A DNA stretch of 9,260 bases from Porphyrobacter sp. UBA7686 (GCA_002482865.1 DLGU01000165.1:1-9260); one strand, 5' to 3'. Shown: positions 1-6,305, counted from the stretch's first letter. Translations and numbers: made by a program. Notes: generated by a model from the sequence alone, not told the origin.

Positions 1-771
1 ATGCGTGAGGTCTATCGCCCGCTGTTCCTCAATGAGAGCCCGATCCTGTTCACCAGCCGCCGCACCAGCGAGCTGATCAAATACGCCGCCAACGCCTTCC
101 TCGCGACCAAGATCACCTTCATCAACGAGATGGCCGATCTGTGCGAGAAGGTCGGCGCCAATGTGCAGGACGTCTCCCGCGGGATCGGAATGGACAAGCG
201 CATCGGTTCCAAGTTCCTCCACGCCGGGCCCGGCTATGGCGGGTCGTGCTTCCCCAAAGACACGCTGGCGCTGCTCAAGACCGCCGAGGATTACGACAGC
301 CCGGTTCGGATCGTCGAGGCCGTGGTCAAGGTCAACGACAGCCGCAAGCGCGCGATGGGCCGCAAGGTCGTCGACGCGCTTGGCGGGTTCGAGGACGCGC
401 GCGGCAAGAAGGCGGCGCTGCTCGGCCTGACCTTCAAGCCCAACACGGACGACATGCGCGACAGCCCGGCGATTGCGGTGGCGCAGACGCTGATGGACGC
501 AGGGGTCGAAGTCGCCGCCTACGATCCTGAAGGCATGGAGCAGGCCCGCCCGTTGCTGGCCGGCGTTACCATGTGCGACAGCCCGTACGCCGCGATTGAA
601 GGCGCGGATGTGGTGGTGATCGTGACCGAATGGGACGCCTTCCGCGCGCTTGATTTCAAGCGGGTGAAGGAACTCGCCAACGCGCCGGTGCTGGTTGACC
701 TGCGCAATATCTACAACTCCGATGATATGGCCGCCGCCGGGTTCACTTATGTGAGCGTCGGGCGGGTGTAA
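1..771 (+). CDS. ugd: UDP-glucose 6-dehydrogenase, 3' part (5' end outside window)
   Basis: Oxidises UDP-glucose to UDP-glucuronate with two NAD+, supplying precursor for exopolysaccharide and other envelope glycans in the cytoplasm. The 256 visible residues are the middle and C-terminal domains. The helix with NAFLATK (K37) is the conserved substrate-binding segment. GPGYGGSCFPKD holds the catalytic cysteine (C83). LTFKPNTDDMRDSP, near residue 145, is the family motif that opens the C-terminal UDP-binding domain, and VVIVTEWDAFR is the typical late motif. Family members are about 430-440 residues, so roughly 180 residues with the N-terminal NAD-binding Rossmann fold lie upstream of the window. 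The ATG at position 1 is therefore probably an internal methionine and not the start. The gene converges on the next one, with only 44 nt between the two stop codons. Identification is firm; the pathway it feeds cannot be told from this window. Confidence 0.95.
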   Translation: MREVYRPLFLNESPILFTSRRTSELIKYAANAFLATKITFINEMADLCEKVGANVQDVSRGIGMDKRIGSKFLHAGPGYGGSCFPKDTLALLKTAEDYDSPVRIVEAVVKVNDSRKRAMGRKVVDALGGFEDARGKKAALLGLTFKPNTDDMRDSPAIAVAQTLMDAGVEVAAYDPEGMEQARPLLAGVTMCDSPYAAIEGADVVVIVTEWDAFRALDFKRVKELANAPVLVDLRNIYNSDDMAAAGFTYVSVGRV

Positions 772-780
772 GCTCCGCCC

Positions 781-807
781 CCCGCCCCGGGTCAAGCCCG
801 GGACGGG
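781..807. terminator. Hairpin between convergent stop codons, candidate bidirectional terminator
   Basis: The stem is CCCG-C-CCCGGG against CCCGGG-A-CGGG around the loop TCAAG: ten pairs with one C/A mismatch. It fills the 44-nt gap between the ugd stop and the pentapeptide gene stop. No run of T follows on either strand, so it is not a textbook intrinsic terminator. It could equally be a dispersed palindromic repeat that also protects mRNA 3' ends. Confidence 0.5.
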
Positions 808-815
808 GATGAGGC

Positions 816-2351
816 TTAACGCGGGGTCAGATCAAGCCCGTCGGCAAAACCGGCCCTTGCGCCGCAGCTGATGAACTCGCCCGCTTCCTCCGGCGTGCCG
901 CCGAGGTTGCCGCTATAGCGGAACAGGATCCTGCGCCCCTCGATCCGGAAGAGCGGAACCTTGGCGCCCGTCTCCGCGCTGACCGCGCTCCACCAGCCGG
1001 TGGCTCGGTCAAAGCGCGCCGCCTCCACCCCCAGATCGCACATATGCGCATTGCCGCCAATGGCACTGCCGGTGGCGGCGATGCTGCCGTCGGGATTGCC
1101 GGTCAGGGTGACGCTCTGATCGCTCGCATCGATCAGCACCGGGATGATGCGTTCATACAACGCGCCGCTGCGCATCGCTTCGGGCAGCGGCAGCAGGCGG
1201 CCATGATAGGTCACGCTTTGGCCAGCCGCGAGCGTGATGCCGGGGCCCAGTTGGCCGCGCAGCATTGCGAGGCGCGCTTCGTAGAGATCGCTGAGGCAGG
1301 CCCGATCCTCGCAAGCGGACCGTGATTTCAGCCAGCGGCGCTGATCGGCCAGATCGCCCTTCCCCGCCGCCCGCAGCTCCCGCCACACCTCGGCCAGTTC
1401 GAGATCGTAGCGGCGCAGGACATATTCGTATTCGTCGCAGATCATCACCTCGACCGGGGTGGCGGCCTTGGCGCAATCGAAGCTGGGGCGATCCACTTCG
1501 GCACTGGCGGCAAGAGCGCCGTTGATGATCGTGCGCGCTTCGTCGGCGCTGATCGTGGCGGTGACGGGGACATATTCCCCGTCGGGATAGGTCGGGGTGA
1601 AATAGGTCGCCAGCCGCAGCGGGCCGGTGATCCGCGCGCCGCCAAGGTTGACGAGCGAGCGCGGCGAGACCGTGGTGGTGTTGAGGATCGCGCCGAGGTT
1701 CATCCGCGCATCCCACAGGCCCAGCGCGCTGATGTCGGCTCCGGTCAGATTGGCGTCGGTCAGGTCGGGGGTGGCATTGATGCACCATTCGTCGACCGTG
1801 ATCCCGCAGGCAAAAGTCGCATCGGTGAGGTTGGCCGCCCTGAAGCTGACCTCGCCAAAATCCGCGCCCTGCCACGCGGAGACGAAGCGGATGCCGTAAA
1901 GGTCTGCGCCGGTGAAATTGGTCCCGGCGAAATTCGTCCCGAGCATCGAACCCCACGACCAGTGTGCGCCGGTGGCCTTGGCGTTGGTCAGGGCGACCCG
2001 CACCAGTCTCAGCCCGGGGACGATGGTGTTTTCCCAATTGGTGCCGTCGAGATCGGTCGAGACCAGGCACGCATTGGCGAGCAGCGCCGCAGGCTCGCGC
2101 ATATCCGCGCCCTTGAAGCTACCGCCCCGCACGATCCGGCGATGGCCCGCAGGCGCGGCACGCAGCGCTGCGGCGAGGTCGGTGGGCGACGTCATGGCGC
2201 GCGCATCGATGATCGCCCACTTCGCGCGGGCACCCGGTGCCTCACCGGGGAGCGCGCAGGACTCGATCGCTTCAAGCTCGGCCGCGTCTTCCGAGGCCCC
2301 CGGCACAGGGGCTTGGACAGCGAGCGAAAGCGCGGCGGCAAGCGTGAACAT
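816..2351 (-). CDS. Exported pentapeptide-repeat protein with LprI-like cysteine domain
   Basis: A protein of about 511 residues of unknown function. The N-terminus (MFTLAAALSLAVQAPVPGAS) looks like a short signal peptide, so a periplasmic location is likely. Residues about 77-220 carry a degenerate pentapeptide-repeat region with A(D/N)L-type steps, such as GADM, TNFTGADL, GADFGEVSF, AANLTDATF and DANLTGAD; such repeats fold as a right-handed quadrilateral beta-helix. Residues about 290-364 resemble the LprI/DUF1311 family: SFDCAKAATPVEVMIC, then QRRWLKSRSAC and CLSDLYEARLAML. The cysteines there (C293, C305, C347, C352) are spaced as in disulfide-bonded members. The remaining ~145 residues are not recognised. 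I chose ATG at 2351 because GGGAGG lies 11 nt upstream; the in-frame TTG at 2360 is only 2 nt from that site. LprI was described as a lysozyme inhibitor, but most DUF1311 proteins are uncharacterised, so no activity is assigned. Confidence 0.8.
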   Translation of the reverse strand: MFTLAAALSLAVQAPVPGASEDAAELEAIESCALPGEAPGARAKWAIIDARAMTSPTDLAAALRAAPAGHRRIVRGGSFKGADMREPAALLANACLVSTDLDGTNWENTIVPGLRLVRVALTNAKATGAHWSWGSMLGTNFAGTNFTGADLYGIRFVSAWQGADFGEVSFRAANLTDATFACGITVDEWCINATPDLTDANLTGADISALGLWDARMNLGAILNTTTVSPRSLVNLGGARITGPLRLATYFTPTYPDGEYVPVTATISADEARTIINGALAASAEVDRPSFDCAKAATPVEVMICDEYEYVLRRYDLELAEVWRELRAAGKGDLADQRRWLKSRSACEDRACLSDLYEARLAMLRGQLGPGITLAAGQSVTYHGRLLPLPEAMRSGALYERIIPVLIDASDQSVTLTGNPDGSIAATGSAIGGNAHMCDLGVEAARFDRATGWWSAVSAETGAKVPLFRIEGRRILFRYSGNLGGTPEEAGEFISCGARAGFADGLDLTPR

Positions 2352-2426
2352 CAGCGGCAAATCCTCCCGAGGGAAAGGTTACGCGAAGGGGCGGCCAGCA
2401 CCAACCCCTTGTGATCGAGGGGCCCT

Positions 2427-2565
2427 AGTCCCTCCCCGTCCTGCAAGGATGGGGAGGTGGCAGACGCCGCAGGCGGCTGACGGAGGGGTCTGCCTGCTTG
2501 CCGCTTACCCCTCCGTCACCGCTTCGCGGTGCCACCTCCCCATTCCTGCGGAACGGGGAGGGACT
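2427..2565. repeat. 139-bp imperfect inverted-repeat element (MITE-like or long hairpin)
   Basis: The outer arms AGTCCCTCCCCGT (2427-2439) and ACGGGGAGGGACT (2553-2565) are perfect reverse complements. The inner arms TGACGGAGGGGT (2478-2489) and ACCCCTCCGTCA (2507-2518) are too, and ATGGGGAGGTGGCA near 2449 matches TGCCACCTCCCCAT near 2530. The central loop is 17 nt. Each arm carries a mini-hairpin at the equivalent point but with different sequence: GCCGC-AG-GCGGC on the left and ACCGC-TTC-GCGGT on the right. The element lies downstream of rnpB and upstream of the pentapeptide gene, both on the minus strand. No coding capacity and no T-tract were seen. From memory, elements like this are dispersed in sphingomonad genomes, but I could not check this. 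Confidence 0.75.
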
Positions 2566-2582
2566 TTAGGGGGAATGCTCAT

Positions 2583-3003
<421 letters not shown>

Positions 3004-3010
3004 CGGGCGG

Positions 3011-3039
3011 TCTATAGGGGGCTGACAGTCCAATTGCAA
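3011..3039 (-). promoter_or_regulatory. Promoter of rnpB (sigma-70 type)
   Basis: On the minus strand, TTGCAA (3034-3039) as -35 is followed after exactly 17 bp by TATAGA (3011-3016) as -10. A start about 7 nt downstream falls near 3003, where helix P1 of the RNase P RNA begins. The agreement between promoter spacing and RNA 5' end supports the call. Confidence 0.75.
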
Positions 3040-3043
3040 AATC

Positions 3044-3109
3044 CCGTTCGCCTCGAGCGCAGTCGAGAGGGCACAGCGCGGGTGTCTCGACTACGCTCGT
3101 CACGAACGG
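3044..3109. repeat. Pair of REP-like palindromes in inverted orientation
   Basis: Two 29-bp elements, 3044-3072 on plus and 3081-3109 on minus, face each other across 8 nt and agree at 22 of 29 positions. Both start with CCGTTCG and contain a GAGCG(C/T)AGTCGAGA core. The bases just inside the head and just outside the core differ between copies but stay complementary within each: CCT with AGG in the first, GTG with CAC in the second when read from its head. The pair lies between the amidase stop and the rnpB promoter. Confidence 0.75.
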
Positions 3110-3121
3110 ATAGGGAGTGTC

Positions 3122-3841
3122 CTACCGCGTCCGCCCCTGATCTCGGTCGAGCAGCAATTGCCACAGGATCGCGGCGATCTCGCCATCGGGGATGCCGGTG
3201 ATGTGTTCGGGTCGCCAGCGCCGTTCGAACGCTTCGACCGCCTTGGTCTGGTCGGTGATGTCGTAGCCGAAGCGTTCCAGCGCGAGGAAGAACGAGCCTT
3301 CGTTGTGGAACGGATTGCCCGCCGCAAGGCTTTGCGGACGCGGCAGGCACAGCTTGTGTTGCGCGAGCCGGTCCCACGGAAACAGCTCACCCGGATCGAC
3401 CTTGCGCATCGGGGCGACGCAGGAATGGCCGACCACATTGGCGCGGGGGATGTCGTACTGCTTGACGATCCGGCTCAGCAGCGGGATCAGCGCGTCGATC
3501 TGGCTATCGGCAAACCCGCGATAGCCGAGCGCGTGGCCGGGGTGATCCAATTCGATCCCGATGCTCGCCGAGTTCACATCCGGGATGCCGCGCCAGTAGC
3601 TAGCGCCCGCGTGCCAAGCCCGGCGGGCTTCGGGCACCAGTCGGATCACTTCACCTTCTTCAGTGATGCAGTAATGCGCGCTGACCGAGGTGGCGGGGTC
3701 GCACATCCGCGCAATCGCGGCTTCGACCGGCTTCATCTCGGTATAGTGGATCACCACCATCGAGACCGGCAAGGTCCGTGCCCCGTGGTTGGGCGAGGGA
3801 ACCTCGCGGTGAACCAGTTCTGCGTCGTCGCCCCCCAGCAT
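3122..3841 (-). CDS. N-acetylmuramoyl-L-alanine amidase, Amidase_2 family (AmiD/AmpD-like)
   Basis: Zinc hydrolase that cleaves the bond between N-acetylmuramic acid and L-alanine in peptidoglycan or its anhydro-muropeptides. The 239-residue protein has an Amidase_2 domain at about 10-165. Expected zinc ligands are H32 (VVIHYTEM), H139 (VVGHS) and D149 (RKVDPG), with E98 (SIGIELDHPGH) in the catalytic region. ELFPW after the last ligand is typical. The C-terminal ~60 residues (about 175-232) look like the small helical peptidoglycan-binding domain of AmiD-type enzymes. No signal peptide or lipobox is visible, so it could act in the cytoplasm like AmpD, or be exported another way. Family members usually read HSDIAP where this one reads HSCVAP. 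The ATG at 3841 lies 9 nt after the chpT stop, and the stop's TAGGT appears to serve as a weak ribosome site. Last gene of a three-gene operon. Confidence 0.9.
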   Translation of the reverse strand: MLGGDDAELVHREVPSPNHGARTLPVSMVVIHYTEMKPVEAAIARMCDPATSVSAHYCITEEGEVIRLVPEARRAWHAGASYWRGIPDVNSASIGIELDHPGHALGYRGFADSQIDALIPLLSRIVKQYDIPRANVVGHSCVAPMRKVDPGELFPWDRLAQHKLCLPRPQSLAAGNPFHNEGSFFLALERFGYDITDQTKAVEAFERRWRPEHITGIPDGEIAAILWQLLLDRDQGRTR

Positions 3842-3850
3842 CGACGCGAC

Positions 3851-4504
3851 CTAGCCGATCATGCCATCGGGCTCAGGCAGCACCGCGCCCAAGACCAGCG
3901 CCCCATCGCCCAGCTTGTACTGGAGGCCGCCCTCCATCTCCTCGGCCATTACCGCTATCATGTGGGCAGCGGCGGTGCGGCTGGTGATTTCGCTCTCGTC
4001 AAGATCGCCTTGCAGCGCCCGGCCGATGGTTTCGTCGAAGGCGATCCGCTCGCCCCGCGCCCGCGCCACGATCTCGACCGCGCCGTCGCGCCGTTCCGCC
4101 CCGATGTCGAGCGTCCCGCCGCGCACCAGCGCATCCAATCCGATCTGAGCGAGGTTCAGCAGCACCTTGACCGCCGGTTTGGGCAGGCTTGGTTCCGCAA
4201 TCGCCCAATTGACCTCGACCCGCTTGGCATCGGACGCCAGCGCATCGATCACCGCCTTGGCCTCGTCCACCGGGATCGCTTCCCCAAAGCCGCCCGCCGC
4301 GCCGAAGGCCAGCCGGAAGAACTTGAGCTTGTCGGTGCTGATCCGCGCCGACTGCTCAAGCAGCTCCATGCAGCGCGCGCGCATCTGCGGGTCCTGCTCG
4401 TCGGCAAGCAGCTCCAACCCGTTGGCGAGCGCGCCGACCGGCGAAAGCATGTCATGGCACAGGCGCGAGCACAGCATCGCAGCAAGATCAGTCTGGGAAA
4501 TCAT
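3851..4504 (-). CDS. chpT: Histidine phosphotransferase ChpT
   Basis: Relays phosphate from the hybrid kinase CckA to the response regulators CtrA and CpdR in the alphaproteobacterial cell-cycle phosphorelay. The 217-residue protein begins with the DHp-like helical hairpin (about 1-75). Its phospho-accepting histidine is H17 in LCSRLCHDMLSPVGALANGL, which matches the ChpT signature RLCHD-x2-SP. The rest (about 85-210) corresponds to the degenerate, ATPase-like C-terminal domain of ChpT; no N-box or glycine-rich ATP lid is apparent, as expected for a transferase without kinase activity. It is the middle gene of the operon: ATG at 4504 follows the JAMM gene stop by 9 nt, with TAGGA overlapping that stop as ribosome-binding site. 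The cckA, ctrA and cpdR genes are not in the window. In sphingomonads this pathway often governs motility and is not always essential, so the exact output here is open. Confidence 0.92.
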   Translation of the reverse strand: MISQTDLAAMLCSRLCHDMLSPVGALANGLELLADEQDPQMRARCMELLEQSARISTDKLKFFRLAFGAAGGFGEAIPVDEAKAVIDALASDAKRVEVNWAIAEPSLPKPAVKVLLNLAQIGLDALVRGGTLDIGAERRDGAVEIVARARGERIAFDETIGRALQGDLDESEITSRTAAAHMIAVMAEEMEGGLQYKLGDGALVLGAVLPEPDGMIG

Positions 4505-4513
4505 GGCGCATTC

Positions 4514-4933
4514 CTAGCCATCGATCAGGGTAAAGGGAAGGGCGACAAAGCCTTGTTCCCCGTCCATCCAGAACCTCACGTCGTGTCCCGCGATGATCGC
4601 CCACACCCGGCCATCGCCCGAAGCCGAGGCGCGGTCGGTGGCCGATGGCGCGGGCGGCCCTGCGGGATGCGAGTGGAAATACCCGAGCACCTGCGGCCCG
4701 GTTCCGCCCCGCGCGGCACGGTGGGCGTCGATCAGCGCCTGCGGGTCGATTTCGAAATGGGTTTGCGGGGTGGGATGGACGTTGCGGGTTTCGCGGGCCT
4801 CGGTGATGCGCGCGCCCTCGCCCAGCAACAACCCGCACGCCTCCGAGGGGTGAGCGGCAGCGGCAGCAGCACGCATGGCGGCGAGGGCTTCGGCGGAAAC
4901 CTCCCAATCCGTCCGCCCTGAGCTTGCATGCAT
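4514..4933 (-). CDS. M67-family JAMM metallopeptidase (Mov34/MPN/PAD-1)
   Basis: Small zinc-dependent isopeptidase-like protein of 139 residues. The full JAMM motif is present: E31 in the segment ending EACGLLLG, then H87-S-H89-P, then S97-x2-D100 (FHSHPAGPPAPSATD). In bacteria such stand-alone domains are linked to sulfur-carrier (ThiS/MoaD-like) processing, or have unknown substrates. No ubiquitin-like partner is in the window. It is the first gene of the operon with chpT and the amidase. The start is uncertain: ATG at 4933 with GGA 5 nt upstream is used here, and TTG at 4942 is also in frame. The first residues (HASSGRTD) come from a truncated copy of the REP-like repeat; recognisable family homology begins at WEVSAEALAAM. 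The 62 nt upstream hold a complete repeat copy and then the divergent nuclease gene, so no clear promoter was found. Confidence 0.88.
   Translation of the reverse strand: MHASSGRTDWEVSAEALAAMRAAAAAAHPSEACGLLLGEGARITEARETRNVHPTPQTHFEIDPQALIDAHRAARGGTGPQVLGYFHSHPAGPPAPSATDRASASGDGRVWAIIAGHDVRFWMDGEQGFVALPFTLIDG
4909..4926 (+). repeat. Truncated copy of the REP-like repeat inside the JAMM gene start
   Basis: CCGTCCGCCCTGAGCTTG matches the first 18 bases of the complete repeat at 4946 with one mismatch, in the same orientation, and then breaks off at TGCATGCATG. It encodes residues about 3-8 of the JAMM protein on the other strand. Confidence 0.7.
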
Positions 4934-4945
4934 GAGTTCCAAAAC

Positions 4946-4974
4946 CCGTTCGCCCTGAGCTTGTCGAAGGGCCG
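4946..4974 (+). repeat. Complete REP-like palindrome, left copy
   Basis: This 29-bp element begins CCGTTCG, continues with the arm CCCT, the core GAGCTTGTCGA and the arm AGGG, and ends GCCG. It is the exact reverse complement of 5274-5302. A second small hairpin, GAAGG-GCCGT-CCTTC (4966-4980), overlaps its inner edge. It lies in the 62-bp gap between the divergent JAMM and GIY-YIG genes. Confidence 0.9.
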
Positions 4975-4995
4975 TCCTTCACTTAGCTCAACAAA

Positions 4996-5307
4996 ATGCC
5001 GTTCTGGACCTACATGCTGCACTGCCGGGGCGGCAAGTTCTACGTTGGACATACTGATGATCTTGAGCGGCGGCTGGGTGAACACCAGTCGGGCGTGGTG
5101 CCGGGCTTCACCGCAGGCCTGCAACCAGTGGAATTGGTGTGGTGCGGCGAGTTTCCGACACGCTACGAGGCTCTCGCCTTTGAAAAGCGGATCAAAGGCT
5201 GGTCACGGGCCAAGAAGATGGCTTTGATCCGCGGCGATTGGGAACGCATTTCGAGCCTCGCAAAGAGCAAAAGCGGCCCTTCGACAAGCTCAGGGCGAAC
5301 GGAATAG
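4996..5307 (+). CDS. Small GIY-YIG nuclease with repeat-encoded C-terminus
   Basis: A 103-residue single-domain protein of the GIY-YIG/UvrC-N superfamily (YhbQ/URI-like). Expected catalytic positions are present: Y6 (TYMLHC, the GIY strand), Y16 (KFYVG, the YIG strand), R25 and H30 (DLERRLGEHQSG), and E63 (ALAFEKRIKGW). The tail KGWSRAKKMALIRGDW is typical of the clade. The domain ends near residue 90. Residues 94-103 (GPSTSSGRTE) are encoded by the right-hand repeat, and the TAG stop lies 2 nt past it. The ATG at 4996 has no Shine-Dalgarno match within 15 nt; GAAGG in the left repeat is too far away. Members of this family nick or cut DNA, but no activity or target is established for this clade. 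The gene is bracketed by perfect inverted repeats, so those repeats or their hairpins are plausible substrates. A chance insertion of repeats around an ordinary gene is the alternative. Confidence 0.88.
   Translation: MPFWTYMLHCRGGKFYVGHTDDLERRLGEHQSGVVPGFTAGLQPVELVWCGEFPTRYEALAFEKRIKGWSRAKKMALIRGDWERISSLAKSKSGPSTSSGRTE
5274..5302 (-). repeat. Complete REP-like palindrome, right copy
   Basis: Perfect 29-bp reverse complement of the copy at 4946-4974. It starts CGGCCCTTCGACAAGCTCAG and ends with GGCGAACGG. It overlaps the 3' end of the GIY-YIG coding sequence. Confidence 0.9.
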
Positions 5308-5316
5308 GGGCAGATG

Positions 5317-5338
5317 GCGACAAGCCGAAGGCGAACGG
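5317..5338 (-). repeat. Degenerate REP-like copy in tandem with the right repeat
   Basis: The 22 bases that end GGCGAACGG match 5281-5302 at 18 positions with a 36-nt period, and similar G-rich sequence (TAGGGG) follows both. It lies in the short leader of rluD, just before the ribosome-binding site. Confidence 0.5.
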
Positions 5339-5351
5339 GTAGGGGGCGCTG

Positions 5352-6305
5352 GTGAGCGACACAGAAATCATCACTGGCACCATCCCCGCCCCCGCCCGCC
5401 TCGACAAGGCTCTGGCCGAGGCCACGGGCCTGTCCCGTGCGCGGGTGCAGGGGTTGATCGAGCAAGGCCGAGTCGATGTCGCGGGGAAGACCGCCACCTC
5501 CGCCTCAATGAAGGTTGCAGCAGAGACGCCGTTCCGCATCATTATTGCCGCCGCCATGCCCGCTGAGGCTGTGCCCGAGGATATCCCTCTCGTCATCGCT
5601 TATGAGGACGCGCACCTGATCGTGGTCGACAAGCCTGCGGGGATGGTCGTCCACCCGGCGGTGGGCAACATCACCGGCACGCTGGTCAACGCGCTGCTGC
5701 ACCACTGCCGGGGCAACCTGTCCGGCATCAACGGGGTCGCGCGGCCGGGTATTGTCCACCGGATCGACAAGGACACTTCGGGCCTGCTCGTGATTGCCAA
5801 GTCGGACGCGGCACATGAAGGGCTGGCCATCCAGTTCGCCGCGCACACCGTCCACCGCCGCTATATCGCGGTCTGCGCCGGGCACCCCTCGCCGTCCGAA
5901 GGCACGATCAACGCCCGCGTAGGACGGTCGGATGCCGACAGAAAGAAAATGACGGTGCTGCCCAACAATTCCTCACGCGGGAAAACCGCGATCACCCATT
6001 ACACAGTGATCGAACGGCTGGATGACGCCGCGGTGATCGAATGCCGGTTGGAGACCGGGCGCACCCATCAGGTGCGTGTTCACTTTGCGTCAATCGGCCA
6101 TCCGCTACTGGGAGACCCTGCCTATGGCCGTACCCCCAAATCCCTTCGCGCCGATCTGGAGCGACTCGGCTTTGCTCGGCAGGCCCTGCACGCCGCCGAG
6201 CTTGGCTTTGTCCATCCGGTGACGGGCGAATCGATCCGTTTCAGCAGCGATCTCCCGCAAGATATGTCGGAACTTATCGACCAACTGCGACATAGTAATC
6301 GATGA
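5352..6305 (+). CDS. rluD: 23S rRNA pseudouridine synthase, RluA family (RluD-like)
   Basis: Isomerises uridine to pseudouridine in 23S rRNA; the RluD branch modifies helix 69 (positions 1911, 1915 and 1917 in E. coli numbering). The 317-residue protein has an N-terminal S4 RNA-binding domain (about 15-60, ARLDKALAEATGLSRARVQGLI). The catalytic domain starts at LIVVDKPAGMVVHP. The catalytic aspartate is D139 in GIVHRIDKDTSGLLV. Other family motifs are RRYIAV, LETGRTHQVRVHF and HPLLGDPAYG. S4 domain, length and the immediate linkage to rpoH favour RluD over RluA or RluC, but the site specificity is not proven. The GTG start at 5352 is supported by AGGGGG 5 nt upstream. Its leader contains a degenerate repeat copy, and its own promoter was not recognised; it might lie within or before the nuclease gene. 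Confidence 0.92.
   Translation: MSDTEIITGTIPAPARLDKALAEATGLSRARVQGLIEQGRVDVAGKTATSASMKVAAETPFRIIIAAAMPAEAVPEDIPLVIAYEDAHLIVVDKPAGMVVHPAVGNITGTLVNALLHHCRGNLSGINGVARPGIVHRIDKDTSGLLVIAKSDAAHEGLAIQFAAHTVHRRYIAVCAGHPSPSEGTINARVGRSDADRKKMTVLPNNSSRGKTAITHYTVIERLDDAAVIECRLETGRTHQVRVHFASIGHPLLGDPAYGRTPKSLRADLERLGFARQALHAAELGFVHPVTGESIRFSSDLPQDMSELIDQLRHSNR

Larger units (their letters stand above)
4946..5302 (+). mobile_element. Candidate module: GIY-YIG nuclease gene between inverted REP-like repeats
   Basis: Two perfect 29-bp inverted repeats enclose a single small nuclease gene, giving a 357-bp unit between the JAMM gene and rluD. Partial or degenerate copies lie just outside each end (4909-4926 and 5317-5338). 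No target-site duplication was recognised at the outer edges. Mobility is an inference from layout alone; the unit could instead be a fixed gene that acts on the repeats. Confidence 0.45.

Noticed and set aside
3158..4921. Long plus-strand open frame of 587 codons
   Set aside because: It runs antisense through amidase, chpT and the JAMM gene, all of which have family motifs. Its own translation is rich in R, A, P, H and D with no recognisable domain, as expected for a shadow frame in GC-rich DNA.
4488..4982. Minus-strand open frame of 164 codons overlapping the JAMM gene
   Set aside because: Only its first residues (PSTSSGRT) are notable, and they come from the repeat. The remainder is a frame-shifted shadow of the JAMM gene.
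3044..5302. CRISPR-like array
   Set aside because: The repeats are few, occur in both orientations and have no regular spacers, and no cas genes are present.
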